Source of the DNA: Kiritimatiellia bacterium
GTDB taxonomy: Bacteria > Verrucomicrobiota > Kiritimatiellia > RFP12 > UBA1067
Direction of reading: 5' to 3'
DNA length: 8,239 bases
Assembly: GCA_900771305.1 (NCBI GenBank)
Contig: CAAGNL010000135.1
Span: 1-8,239 of the forward strand
Under the pieces are notes generated by a model, which had not been told where the DNA came from, did no database searches, and saw only the letters and a list, made by a program, of their open reading frames with translations. How positions within the stretch are numbered: the first letter of the stretch is position 1; each line of letters starts with the position of its first letter. This document shows, piece by piece, positions 1 to 5,895 of this stretch. A program made the translations under genes and the position numbers.

Positions 1-20
1 CCCCCCCCCCCCCCCCCCCC
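1..20. repeat. Homopolymer C20 at the window edge
   Basis: The first 20 bases are all C, which is poly-G on the coding strand of the truncated secreted-protein gene. They read in frame as Gly codons and continue a genuine Gly/Ala-rich tract (21-60), so real low complexity is possible. A homopolymer ending exactly at a sequence end is also typical of an assembly break or a poly-G sequencing artefact. If real, the tract would be prone to slippage. Confidence 0.6.
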
Positions 21-504
21 GGCCCCCGCCCGCCGCAACCGCCGCAGGCGCGCCGCCCGCCGTCGCCGCAAGGCCATCCGTCGCCGCCGCGCTCGTGCGC
101 ACGAAGACGAGCTTGCCGTCTTCAAGGCCGACCTTCACCTCGCCCGTCGCCGCGTCCGTCCGGCGCGTGTCAAGGAGATAGACCCCGTACTGGCCACCCG
201 CGAACGCGGCCGCCCGCGCGGCGTCCACCTGATAGACCAAATCCGGGCATCTGCCATCCTTCGCGACCGGCGCGACGAGGACGACCGCGTCGGCGGCGTC
301 GAGCGGCCGGCCGTTCACGTCAAGCCCCTCGAAGACGCCGTCCGCCGACCAGACGAGCGCGTAGCATTCGCCGTCGCGCACCGCCGTCCCGTCCGCGTAG
401 GTGTCCACGCCCGGCGTCGAGAAGGAGATGAGCGTATCATTCACGGCGGCAAAGGACGCCATCGCGAGCCCCGCCACACCGAAAACCGTCAAAAGCCTTT
501 TCAT
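1..504 (-). CDS. Secreted protein of unknown function, C-terminus cut by window edge
   Basis: The frame is open from ATG at 504 to the left edge, giving 168 visible residues and no stop, so the 3' part is missing. The N-terminus (MKRLLTVFGVAGLAMASFA) is a clear signal peptide: two basic residues, a hydrophobic stretch and an SFA/A cleavage site near residue 19. The mature part is acidic and soluble-looking with no membrane segment. From about residue 145 it becomes a low-complexity Ala/Gly tract ending in poly-Gly at the window edge. An in-frame ATG also lies at 510, but AAGGA (513-517, reverse strand) is 8 nt from the 504 ATG and only 2 nt from the 510 one, so 504 is chosen. The gene starts 27 nt after the stop of the LamG-like gene and is probably co-transcribed with it. 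The mature sequence resembles an uncharacterised secreted family I associate with gut Kiritimatiellae; this is recollection only. The function is unknown. Confidence 0.75.
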   Translation of the reverse strand, partial: MKRLLTVFGVAGLAMASFAAVNDTLISFSTPGVDTYADGTAVRDGECYALVWSADGVFEGLDVNGRPLDAADAVVLVAPVAKDGRCPDLVYQVDAARAAAFAGGQYGVYLLDTRRTDAATGEVKVGLEDGKLVFVRTSAAATDGLAATAGGAPAAVAAGGGRGGGGGG

Positions 505-531
505 TGTCATGTTCCTTTCAGCCGTTCGCGG

Positions 532-1671
532 TTACTTCGTCTGGGTCTTGATCTGGTAGGTGAACTTGACGGCCTTGCCGTTCTCTCCTACGTTCGGGAC
601 TACTGCCGTCACCGTGTCCGTTCCGGACTCGATAACCTTCGTCTCAACAATCTTCTCGCCGTTCTTGACCTCAATGACGTTCTTGTAGCCATTGGGAGAC
701 TGCGCAACCGGCACCTTCAGTTCAACGCCGCCGGCCTTCACAGCCATCTTCGTGATTTCAAGTTTCTTGCCGTCCGCCACGGTGAAACCGGCCTTGTACT
801 TATCGGCAACCGTCATATTCGACCCATCAGGGGCGTTGCCCGTCGCCATCTCGCGCGTGATGCCCTGCTCGGCGAGCCATGCGTTCGGCACCTCGCCCGT
901 CTTGTCGTTTCCATCGGCCAGCGGCGGCTGGACCTCGCCCAGGCCCTCGCCATACTTCACCACGACCTCGTCGATCGCCGTCGAGCCGACGACCTTCAGG
1001 CTTGAAATCTTCTGGACCGTCGTCGTGTTCAACTTGTACCACGACCCGGTGTCCGCAGTCGCCCCGTTGGGGTCGGACGTCAGATACCCGTTCGCCGTCA
1101 TCAGCGGCTCGCCGTCAAGGCGGATCTGGCACGTATTCTTCGTGTAGTCGAACGTGAAGCTCACGCGGTGCCAGGCGCCCTCGGCGTACTCCGTCGTGCC
1201 GAGCGAGTACCAGCCTGTCACGCCGTCCCGATTCTTGCAGTAGGCCTTGAGCGTGCCGTCCTTCTCGACGCCGAGCGCGATCTGGATGTCGCTCGTCGTC
1301 TCGCCCGACGGCAGGGCGAGCGCCTCGTCCGGCTTCGCGATCTGGAACATCATGTCGACCGTCGCCGGCTTGTCCGCCACCGTTTTGGTCGTGCAGGTCA
1401 CCTGCCCTTCAACGGAGAGGTAGAGCTTGTCCGTCGAACCATTGATCGGCGACCCCACGCCCGCCGGCTTCGTATAGCCGACGGTTTGGTTCGTCACCGA
1501 GCCGTAGCCCGTCCACGAGCCCGACTTGTCGCCCACGAGCTGTGTCACATCAGTCGTCTCGTTAGCGAACGGCTGCGAGACAATCGTTGTCTCGGCGGCC
1601 GTCAACGCGGCGGACAAAACAACCCCGCCCGCGCACAGCGCGGCGGTGAGAATCTTCTTTTTCCGTAGCAT
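532..1671 (-). CDS. Secreted LamG/concanavalin-like lectin-fold protein
   Basis: This 379-residue protein has a signal peptide (RKKK, then a hydrophobic stretch to about residue 24, cleavage near A26). No lipobox precedes C13. Residues 27-240 look like a concanavalin A-like/LamG jelly roll: alternating beta-type sequence and a typical core strand pair, GAWHRVSFTFDY (165-176) followed by CQIRLDG (181-187). Residues 258-300 (VPNAWLAEQG, then DGSNMTVADKYKAGF) resemble a degenerate form of a calcium-loop-like C-terminal module common in secreted Verrucomicrobiota proteins; this is inference. The rest (301-379) is predicted beta-rich with no recognised domain. No catalytic residues can be assigned, so carbohydrate or surface binding is more likely than hydrolysis. 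The ATG at 1671 is chosen because AAGGAGG (1681-1687) lies 9 nt upstream. An upstream in-frame ATG at 1713 would destroy the signal peptide. The second secreted-protein gene follows after 27 nt. Confidence 0.8.
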   Translation of the reverse strand: MLRKKKILTAALCAGGVVLSAALTAAETTIVSQPFANETTDVTQLVGDKSGSWTGYGSVTNQTVGYTKPAGVGSPINGSTDKLYLSVEGQVTCTTKTVADKPATVDMMFQIAKPDEALALPSGETTSDIQIALGVEKDGTLKAYCKNRDGVTGWYSLGTTEYAEGAWHRVSFTFDYTKNTCQIRLDGEPLMTANGYLTSDPNGATADTGSWYKLNTTTVQKISSLKVVGSTAIDEVVVKYGEGLGEVQPPLADGNDKTGEVPNAWLAEQGITREMATGNAPDGSNMTVADKYKAGFTVADGKKLEITKMAVKAGGVELKVPVAQSPNGYKNVIEVKNGEKIVETKVIESGTDTVTAVVPNVGENGKAVKFTYQIKTQTK

Positions 1672-1680
1672 CACGCCATA

Positions 1681-1714
1681 CCTCCTTATTCGATGTCGGT
1701 GCAAGTCTATCATA
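1681..1714 (-). promoter_or_regulatory. Ribosome binding site and possible -10 box of the LamG-like gene
   Basis: Read on the minus strand, AAGGAGG (1687-1681) is a near-perfect Shine-Dalgarno sequence 9 nt before ATG 1671, and this decides the start. Further upstream TATGAT (1714-1709) matches five of six bases of a sigma70 -10 box within an A/T-rich stretch. No convincing -35 hexamer was found at the usual spacing. The RBS is solid and the promoter is tentative. Confidence 0.5.
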
Positions 1715-1742
1715 TTTTTTTCTCAGGCCGCAAGAGCATTTT

Positions 1743-1908
1743 TTTATCCATTATTCATTAGAGGCAATTGCAAAACCTCGTTAAAGCGGCGGCATCGTCG
1801 ATGCCGCCCTACCAGAATTGCACCTATTTTCGTGAAACAGGTAGGGCGGTTTCGATGAAACCGCCGATGCCGCGGCAGGTTTTGCAATTGCCTCATTATC
1901 CATTACCG
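1743..1908. repeat. Interrupted 7-bp repeat tract flanking the MITE-like element
   Basis: Left of the inserted element are tttatcc (1743-1749), attattc (1750-1756) and a partial unit, atta (1757-1760). Right of it are attatcc (1895-1901) and attaccg (1902-1908). Joining the flanks with a single atta gives four consecutive heptamers in exact phase. This is the same 7-bp period seen in the three arrays further right, although the unit sequence differs. Confidence 0.6.
1761..1894. mobile_element. MITE-like non-autonomous palindromic element
   Basis: A 134-bp segment is bounded by perfect 18-bp terminal inverted repeats, gaggcaattgcaaaacct at 1761-1778 and its reverse complement at 1877-1894. 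It is flanked on both sides by atta, a candidate 4-bp target duplication (1757-1760 and 1895-1898). Inside are a 10-bp-stem hairpin with one unpaired base (1788-1808), a 9-bp stem with a 3-nt loop (1845-1865), and a longer-range pairing of 1803-1813 with 1840-1850 (10 of 11). It encodes no transposase and no convincing protein. This architecture fits a miniature inverted-repeat element moved by a transposase elsewhere in the genome. The transposase family cannot be named from the ends alone. The hairpins may also shape mRNA ends between the HD and LamG genes. Confidence 0.72.
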
Positions 1909-1949
1909 GGTGCGTTTTTCCTTTGAACCCAAAAGCTGTTTTCACGCAG

Positions 1950-1983
1950 GCGACTTCGTCGCACGCTGAGGCGCGATCGCGCC
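1950..1983. other. Short palindromes just after the HD gene
   Basis: A perfect 14-bp palindrome, ggcgcgatcgcgcc, lies at 1970-1983, 13 nt beyond the HD gene stop. Next to it is a 5-bp stem with a 3-nt loop (1950-1962). Either could fold in the mRNA 3' end. No U-run follows, so neither is a standard intrinsic terminator. The rest of the 1672-1995 gap holds the MITE-like element, its flanking heptamers and A/T-rich DNA. Confidence 0.3.
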
Positions 1984-1995
1984 GGCCTGGGCGAA

Positions 1996-2769
1996 TCAAC
2001 GTGAGCCGGTTGGTGCAGTCGTGAGGGCTGCCAGGTCGCAGAGTTCATCGATGGCGGGATCGTCCGTGAGCTGGTGCAGGAAGTCGCGGCGGTACGCGAG
2101 GTGGCCGCGTTCGGCGCAGAGCCTGCGTGAGGTTGCGTAGGCGAGGTCGGAGATTATCCAGCCGACCTGGATGAGCACGAAGTCGGCGAGGGACTTGATG
2201 TCCTGGTAGGCGACGGGACGTCGCTCCCGGATGGCGGCCAGCACATCGGGGTTCGGACGCGCCGTCGTCGGCAGGTTCCAGAACGCCGTGCAGTCGTGGT
2301 GCCAGTCCGTCTTCGCCACCTGGTCCTCAAGCACGCGGAAGATGTCCAGCTTATCCGCATCACGCACCGTCTGAGCGGCGGCGAGCGTGAGCGGGTCCAA
2401 CCCCTCCGGCAACTCGCGACGGTTGTGGAAGAGCACCGCGTCGAGGATTGCCTGACGGTGCTCGACGCCCCCCAGCCAGCCTTTCTCGACGACGATGTCG
2501 TGGGAGAAGACGGCGTGATCGACGGAATCCGAATCGCGGAAGGTATTATAGCGCTTCAGCTGCTCGTAGCGTCCCGTGTCGTGCAGCAGCGCGGCCGCTT
2601 CGCAGACCCGCGCCGTGGTCGCCTCGAAGCCTTCGCCTGCGGCGATGAGCTTCGCGTTCTCCACGACCTTGCCGGTGTGGAGGAGCTTGAGCGCCATCAT
2701 CGGCGGCAGAACGCCGTCCACGCGGAAGGTGTCCACGTAGGCGGCGTACAGCTGGTGAAGCTTCTCCAT
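1996..2769 (-). CDS. HD-domain metal-dependent phosphohydrolase
   Basis: This 257-residue soluble protein has the HD superfamily metal-binding pattern: H31 (LLHTGKVVENA), the H63-D64 doublet in ALLHDTGRYEQ, further histidines at H85 and H90, H115 in AVLFHNRRE, and a distal Asp cluster, RDADKLDIF (136-144). HD proteins of this kind hydrolyse phosphomonoesters or phosphodiesters such as nucleotides or signalling nucleotides. The substrate cannot be read from the sequence. It has no signal peptide or membrane helix. The ATG at 2769 lies 1 nt after the alaS stop (TGA-C-ATG), and no Shine-Dalgarno sequence precedes it. Translation therefore probably depends on ribosomes finishing alaS and re-initiating, so the two products should be made together. 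The HD assignment is strong and the biological role is open. Confidence 0.85.
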   Translation of the reverse strand: MEKLHQLYAAYVDTFRVDGVLPPMMALKLLHTGKVVENAKLIAAGEGFEATTARVCEAAALLHDTGRYEQLKRYNTFRDSDSVDHAVFSHDIVVEKGWLGGVEHRQAILDAVLFHNRRELPEGLDPLTLAAAQTVRDADKLDIFRVLEDQVAKTDWHHDCTAFWNLPTTARPNPDVLAAIRERRPVAYQDIKSLADFVLIQVGWIISDLAYATSRRLCAERGHLAYRRDFLHQLTDDPAIDELCDLAALTTAPTGSR

Positions 2770-2770
2770 G

Positions 2771-4597
2771 TCAGGAGAGGTTGCCGATCACGGCCTTGAT
2801 GCGGCGCACGCCGGCGGAGGAGGCCTCCTCCTTCTTGATCTTGAAGCTGCCGAGCTCCTTCGTGTTCTGAACGTGAGGTCCGCAGCAGATCTCCTTCGAG
2901 ATGTCGCCGATCGAGTAGAGCGACACCTGGTCGCCGTACTTCGCGCCGAAGAGCGCCATCGCGCCCTCGGCCTTCGCCTCCTCGACGGTCGTCATCTTCT
3001 TGGTGACCTCAATGCCCTGCTCGATCCACTCGTTGACGAGCTTCTCGACGGCGGCCTTCTGCTCGTCGGTCAACTTCTGCGGCCAGGAGAAGTCGAAGCG
3101 CAGACGCTCCGCGGTGATGTTGGAGCCCTTCTGGTTCGCCGTCGGACCGAGCACCTTGTGAAGCGCGGCGTGAAGGAGGTGCGTTGCCGTGTGCATGCGC
3201 GTCACGACCTCGGAGTTGTCCTGCAAACCGGCCTTGAACGAGCCGGCGGACGTCGTGCGGGAGAGCTCCTGGTGCTTGCGGTTCGCCTCCTCGAAGCCGG
3301 CCTTGTCGACCTCAAGGCCGTCCTTCGCGGCCATCTCGCACGTCATCTCGAACGGGAAGCCAAAGGTGTCGTAGAGCTCGAACGCGAGCTTGCCGGAGAT
3401 GCGGTTCTGTCCGTGCTCCTTGAGCGCAGTCGCCACCTTGTTGTAGCGGGCCTCGCCCTTGTCGAGCGTGCGGTTGAAGCGGGCCTCCTCGGCCTCGAGG
3501 TCCGTGCGACAGGTCGCGAGGTTGACCTCGAGCTCGGGATAGACGTGCTTGTACTTCTGGCAGATGGTCTCGGCGAGCTGCACCGTGAAGCCGGGGGCGA
3601 TGCCGATCATGCGGGCGAAGCGCACCGCGCGGCGGATGAGGCGGCGCAGCACGTAGTTCGCGCCGACGTTGCCGGGCTTCACGCCGCCCTTGGGGTCGCA
3701 GAGGATGAAGGTCGCCGTGCGCATGTGGTCCGCGATCACGCGGCGGGCCTTGAGCACCTCGGCGGGGTCCATGCCCGCCGGCACGTGCGCGAGCTCGTCG
3801 ATCTTGGCCATGATCGGCGCGAAGATCTCGGTGTCGTAGACGGTGGGGGCGCCGCTCATCATGCAGATCGTGCGCTCCACGCCCATGCCGGTATCGACGT
3901 TGTGGCGCCCGAGCGGAACGAACTGGCCCTCCTCGTTCTTGTTGTACTGCATGAAGACGTCGTTCCAGATCTCGATGTACTTCCCGCAGTGGCAGCCGGG
4001 ACGGCAGTCGGGGCCGCACTTCGGCTTGCCCCGGTCCGTGAACATTTCGGTGGCCGGGCCGCACGGGCCCGTGGTACCCGCCGGGCCCCACCAGTTGTCC
4101 TCGCGCGGCAGACGGAAGATGCGCTCCTCGGGAATGCCGACCGACTTCCAGATCTCGACGGCCTCTTCGTCGGCCGGGATGTAGCCCTCGTCCCCCTCCT
4201 TGCCCTCGCCGCGGAAGACCGTCACGTTGAGCTGCTCCGGCTTGAAGCCGAGCTTCGTCGTGAGGAACTCGAAGGACCAGCTGATCGCCTCCTTCTTGAA
4301 ATAGTCGTTCAGCGACCAGTTGCCAAGCATCTCGAAGAACGTGAGGTGCGCGGCGTCGCCGACCTCGTCGATGTCGCCCGTGCGCACGCACTTCTGCACA
4401 TCCGTGAGGCGCGTGCCGGCCGGGTGCGGCATCTGGCCCATGAGGTACGGCACCAGCGGGTGCATGCCCGCCGTCGTGAAGAGCACGGTCGGGTCGTTCT
4501 CGGGAATCACGCTCGCGCCGGAAATGCGCGCGTGCCCCTTCGACTCGAAGAAGCTCTGATACATCTCGCGAAGTTCATCTGCCGTCAACTGCTTCAT
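2771..4597 (-). CDS. alaS: Alanyl-tRNA synthetase, compact form without C-Ala domain
   Basis: It attaches alanine to tRNA-Ala in the cytoplasm and, through its editing site, should clear mischarged Ser/Gly-tRNA-Ala. The 608 residues compare with about 875 in E. coli. The class II core occupies about 1-245: PTVLFTTAGM (36-45), TGDIDEVGD (73-81), HLTFFEMLGNW (84-94) and motif 3 VDTGMGVERT (234-243). A Cys-rich insert, CGPDCRPGCHCG (194-205), precedes IEIWNDVFMQY. The tRNA-recognition region follows (about 250-445). Editing zinc ligands are present as H469-x3-H473 and C571-x3-H575; the latter motif reads CCGPH where CGG is usual. The beta-barrel normally between the recognition and editing parts is almost gone, with only about 25 residues linking them. 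The protein stops after GVRRIKAVIGNLS, so the coiled coil and C-Ala (DHHA1) domain are absent. The layout recalls short AlaRS from candidate-phyla-radiation bacteria. ATG 4597 is supported by GAGGAG (4605-4610) at 7 nt. Confidence 0.96.
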   Translation of the reverse strand: MKQLTADELREMYQSFFESKGHARISGASVIPENDPTVLFTTAGMHPLVPYLMGQMPHPAGTRLTDVQKCVRTGDIDEVGDAAHLTFFEMLGNWSLNDYFKKEAISWSFEFLTTKLGFKPEQLNVTVFRGEGKEGDEGYIPADEEAVEIWKSVGIPEERIFRLPREDNWWGPAGTTGPCGPATEMFTDRGKPKCGPDCRPGCHCGKYIEIWNDVFMQYNKNEEGQFVPLGRHNVDTGMGVERTICMMSGAPTVYDTEIFAPIMAKIDELAHVPAGMDPAEVLKARRVIADHMRTATFILCDPKGGVKPGNVGANYVLRRLIRRAVRFARMIGIAPGFTVQLAETICQKYKHVYPELEVNLATCRTDLEAEEARFNRTLDKGEARYNKVATALKEHGQNRISGKLAFELYDTFGFPFEMTCEMAAKDGLEVDKAGFEEANRKHQELSRTTSAGSFKAGLQDNSEVVTRMHTATHLLHAALHKVLGPTANQKGSNITAERLRFDFSWPQKLTDEQKAAVEKLVNEWIEQGIEVTKKMTTVEEAKAEGAMALFGAKYGDQVSLYSIGDISKEICCGPHVQNTKELGSFKIKKEEASSAGVRRIKAVIGNLS

Positions 4598-4638
4598 TTC
4601 TTTTCTCCTCTGCCATTTTCCAAATTCGTTTCAGACAT
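4594..4638 (-). other. Possible 14-codon leader ORF overlapping the alaS start
   Basis: On the minus strand an ATG at 4638 opens a 14-codon frame (MSETNLENGRGEKK) whose TGA (4596-4594) overlaps the alaS ATG as ATGA. The frame starts at the junction of the two 19-bp repeat copies and reads through the second one and the alaS Shine-Dalgarno sequence. No ribosome binding site precedes it and it contains no Ala codons. Chance is a fair explanation, but the overlap is of the kind seen in translational coupling. Confidence 0.2.
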
Positions 4639-4656
4639 CCAAATTCGTTTCAGACA
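4619..4656. repeat. Exact tandem duplication of 19 bp upstream of alaS
   Basis: The unit tccaaattcgtttcagaca occurs twice without mismatch (4619-4637 and 4638-4656), ending 9 nt before the alaS Shine-Dalgarno sequence. Its length is not a multiple of seven, so it is distinct from the heptamer arrays. It may be a paired operator site in the alaS leader or a slippage product. No clear -10/-35 promoter pair is visible around it. Confidence 0.65.
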
Positions 4657-4672
4657 ACAAGCTCACAACAAA

Positions 4673-4707
4673 AAGTTCCACCTTCAACCCGGAACCTTGA
4701 ACCTTCT
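4673..4707. repeat. Heptamer array A, overlapping the 3' end of rsmB
   Basis: Five consecutive 7-bp units (aagttcc, accttca, acccgga, accttga, accttct) run from the alaS-rsmB gap into the rsmB coding region. They encode the last residues of RsmB (RFKVPG) and its TGA. The 17-bp core aacccggaaccttgaac (4686-4702) recurs exactly in array C at 6464-6480. Confidence 0.75.
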
Positions 4708-5895
4708 CATCGCACACGCGAACGCACCGTCATGCCCGCTCTCGAAGGGCACGGACTCCCGCCGCGACACCTCCACGAACTCGGGATGAGCCGCGAGGAA
4801 TGCCGCGACCTGGTCGCCATTCTCCTCCGGCTCGTTCGAACAGGTGGAGTAGACGAGCAGCCCGCCAGGCGCCACGCGCGTCGCGGCCTCGGCAAGAATC
4901 TGCGCCTGGAGACCCGTCAACTGCTTCAGATGGTCCGCGTCCCAGCGCCAGCGCGCATCGGGACGCCGACGCAGCACACCCGTATTCGAGCAGGGTGCAT
5001 CAACAAGCACGCGGTCGAAGAAAGGTGGAATCGAATCACGCGGAGACACGGAGACGCGGAGGTCCGATGTGAGCTGGGAGAGCGACTGCGTCGTCTCGAC
5101 CCAGGCGAGCTTCAGACGCTCGAGGTTCTTCTGCAGACGACGCAGACGACGCGGATTGACCTCCTGCGCGACGAGACGCCCGCCCCCAAGCCGCCACGCG
5201 ATCTGCACGGTCTTGCCGCCAGGCGCGGCGCAGAAGTCGAGCACCGAGAGCCCGGGCTTCACGTCCAACAGCTCAATCGCCCCTGCCGTCGCGGGATCCT
5301 GCACGAGAAACGCGCCATCGTCAAACCCCTCGACCTCCGTCACCTTTCGTCCACGCTCCAGTTTCTCGAAGCGTCCGCCCGGATAGGCGAGCCAAGTCTC
5401 GGCTGGGGTGTTGTGCCATTTCGCGAGCGTCTCGGCGTTCTCCGCGCCGTAGCGCGCCGTCCAACGCTTCACCAGGACGTTCGGATAGCTCTCACGCTCC
5501 GCGAGCGGAGCGGCGGCGAGCTTCGCCTCGAACTCCTCGCGGCGGCGGATGAGATTGCGCAGCACACCGTTCACCACGCGGTCGAGACGCTTGTCCCTTC
5601 CGCTCGCCTTCGCGGCGGCGACCGTCTCGTTCACGGCGGCGAAATCCGGCACGTCGGGCATGTAGAGGATCTGGGCGGCGCCCACGAGGACGAGCGCCTC
5701 GAGCTCGCCCTTCGGCCAGGTCTTCAGCAGCCCGCCCAGCACGGAGCGCAGCGGACGGAACCGCCGCACAACCGTGTAGACGAGGTCCTGCACGAACGCG
5801 CGGTCCTCGCCGCTCTGCGGCAGCATCTCGTTCGGGAACTCATGTGTCGCCAGCCAGCGGGTGACGATGAAGGCTGCTGTCCGTCTACTGTTCAA
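4684..5895 (-). CDS. rsmB: 16S rRNA (cytosine-967-C5)-methyltransferase RsmB
   Basis: It transfers a methyl group from S-adenosylmethionine to C5 of C967 of 16S rRNA during small-subunit assembly. Its 403 residues match the family length. Residues 1-130 form the NusB-like RNA-binding domain (DRAFVQDLVYTVVRR, 31-45; AAVNETVAAAK, 86-96). The methyltransferase follows: SAM motif I LDFCAAPGGKT (219-229), motif IV VDAPCSNTGVLRRRPD (298-313, C302) and motif VI YSTCSNEPEENG (349-360) with presumed nucleophile C352. The usual RsmB ending corresponds to DGAFACAMRR (389-398); the five residues after it (FKVPG) are encoded by heptamer array A. TTG at 5895 is the first possible start after an in-frame TGA and sits inside array B with at best a weak ribosome site. 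The next Met (residue 24, at 5826) would cut the NusB-like domain. Between the SAM fold and motif IV a stretch (279-286) is encoded by an 8-bp repeat. The gene is probably co-transcribed with ridA and alaS. Confidence 0.93.
   Translation of the reverse strand: MNSRRTAAFIVTRWLATHEFPNEMLPQSGEDRAFVQDLVYTVVRRFRPLRSVLGGLLKTWPKGELEALVLVGAAQILYMPDVPDFAAVNETVAAAKASGRDKRLDRVVNGVLRNLIRRREEFEAKLAAAPLAERESYPNVLVKRWTARYGAENAETLAKWHNTPAETWLAYPGGRFEKLERGRKVTEVEGFDDGAFLVQDPATAGAIELLDVKPGLSVLDFCAAPGGKTVQIAWRLGGGRLVAQEVNPRRLRRLQKNLERLKLAWVETTQSLSQLTSDLRVSVSPRDSIPPFFDRVLVDAPCSNTGVLRRRPDARWRWDADHLKQLTGLQAQILAEAATRVAPGGLLVYSTCSNEPEENGDQVAAFLAAHPEFVEVSRRESVPFESGHDGAFACAMRRFKVPG
5038..5061. repeat. Three 8-bp tandem repeats inside rsmB
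   Basis: The units acgcggag, acacggag and acgcggag run without a break across exactly eight rsmB codons and encode LRVSVSPR (residues 279-286, minus strand). They lie in the variable segment just before methyltransferase motif IV. That segment is about ten residues longer than in E. coli RsmB by my comparison. This suggests a small repeat expansion tolerated in a surface loop. Confidence 0.6.

Noticed and set aside
1672..1713. Upstream ATG at 1713 for the LamG-like gene
   Set aside because: It would put 14 residues rich in His/Arg before the signal peptide and bypass the strong AAGGAGG site that serves ATG 1671.
1973..1980. GCGATCGC octamer, as in the HIP1 repeat of cyanobacteria
   Set aside because: Only one copy was noticed in 8.2 kb of GC-rich DNA, so chance explains it. 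Nothing else suggests a cyanobacterium.
1781..1999. A 72-codon minus-strand frame between the HD and LamG genes
   Set aside because: It runs through the palindromic element and overlaps the HD gene end. It has no ribosome site, and the translation merely reflects the inverted repeats.
2768..4789. A 673-codon open frame on the plus strand, antisense to alaS
   Set aside because: Its product is Leu/Arg/Ala/Asp/His-rich with no domain, and it mirrors alaS, whose protein is unmistakable. GC-rich codon bias keeps the antisense frame open.
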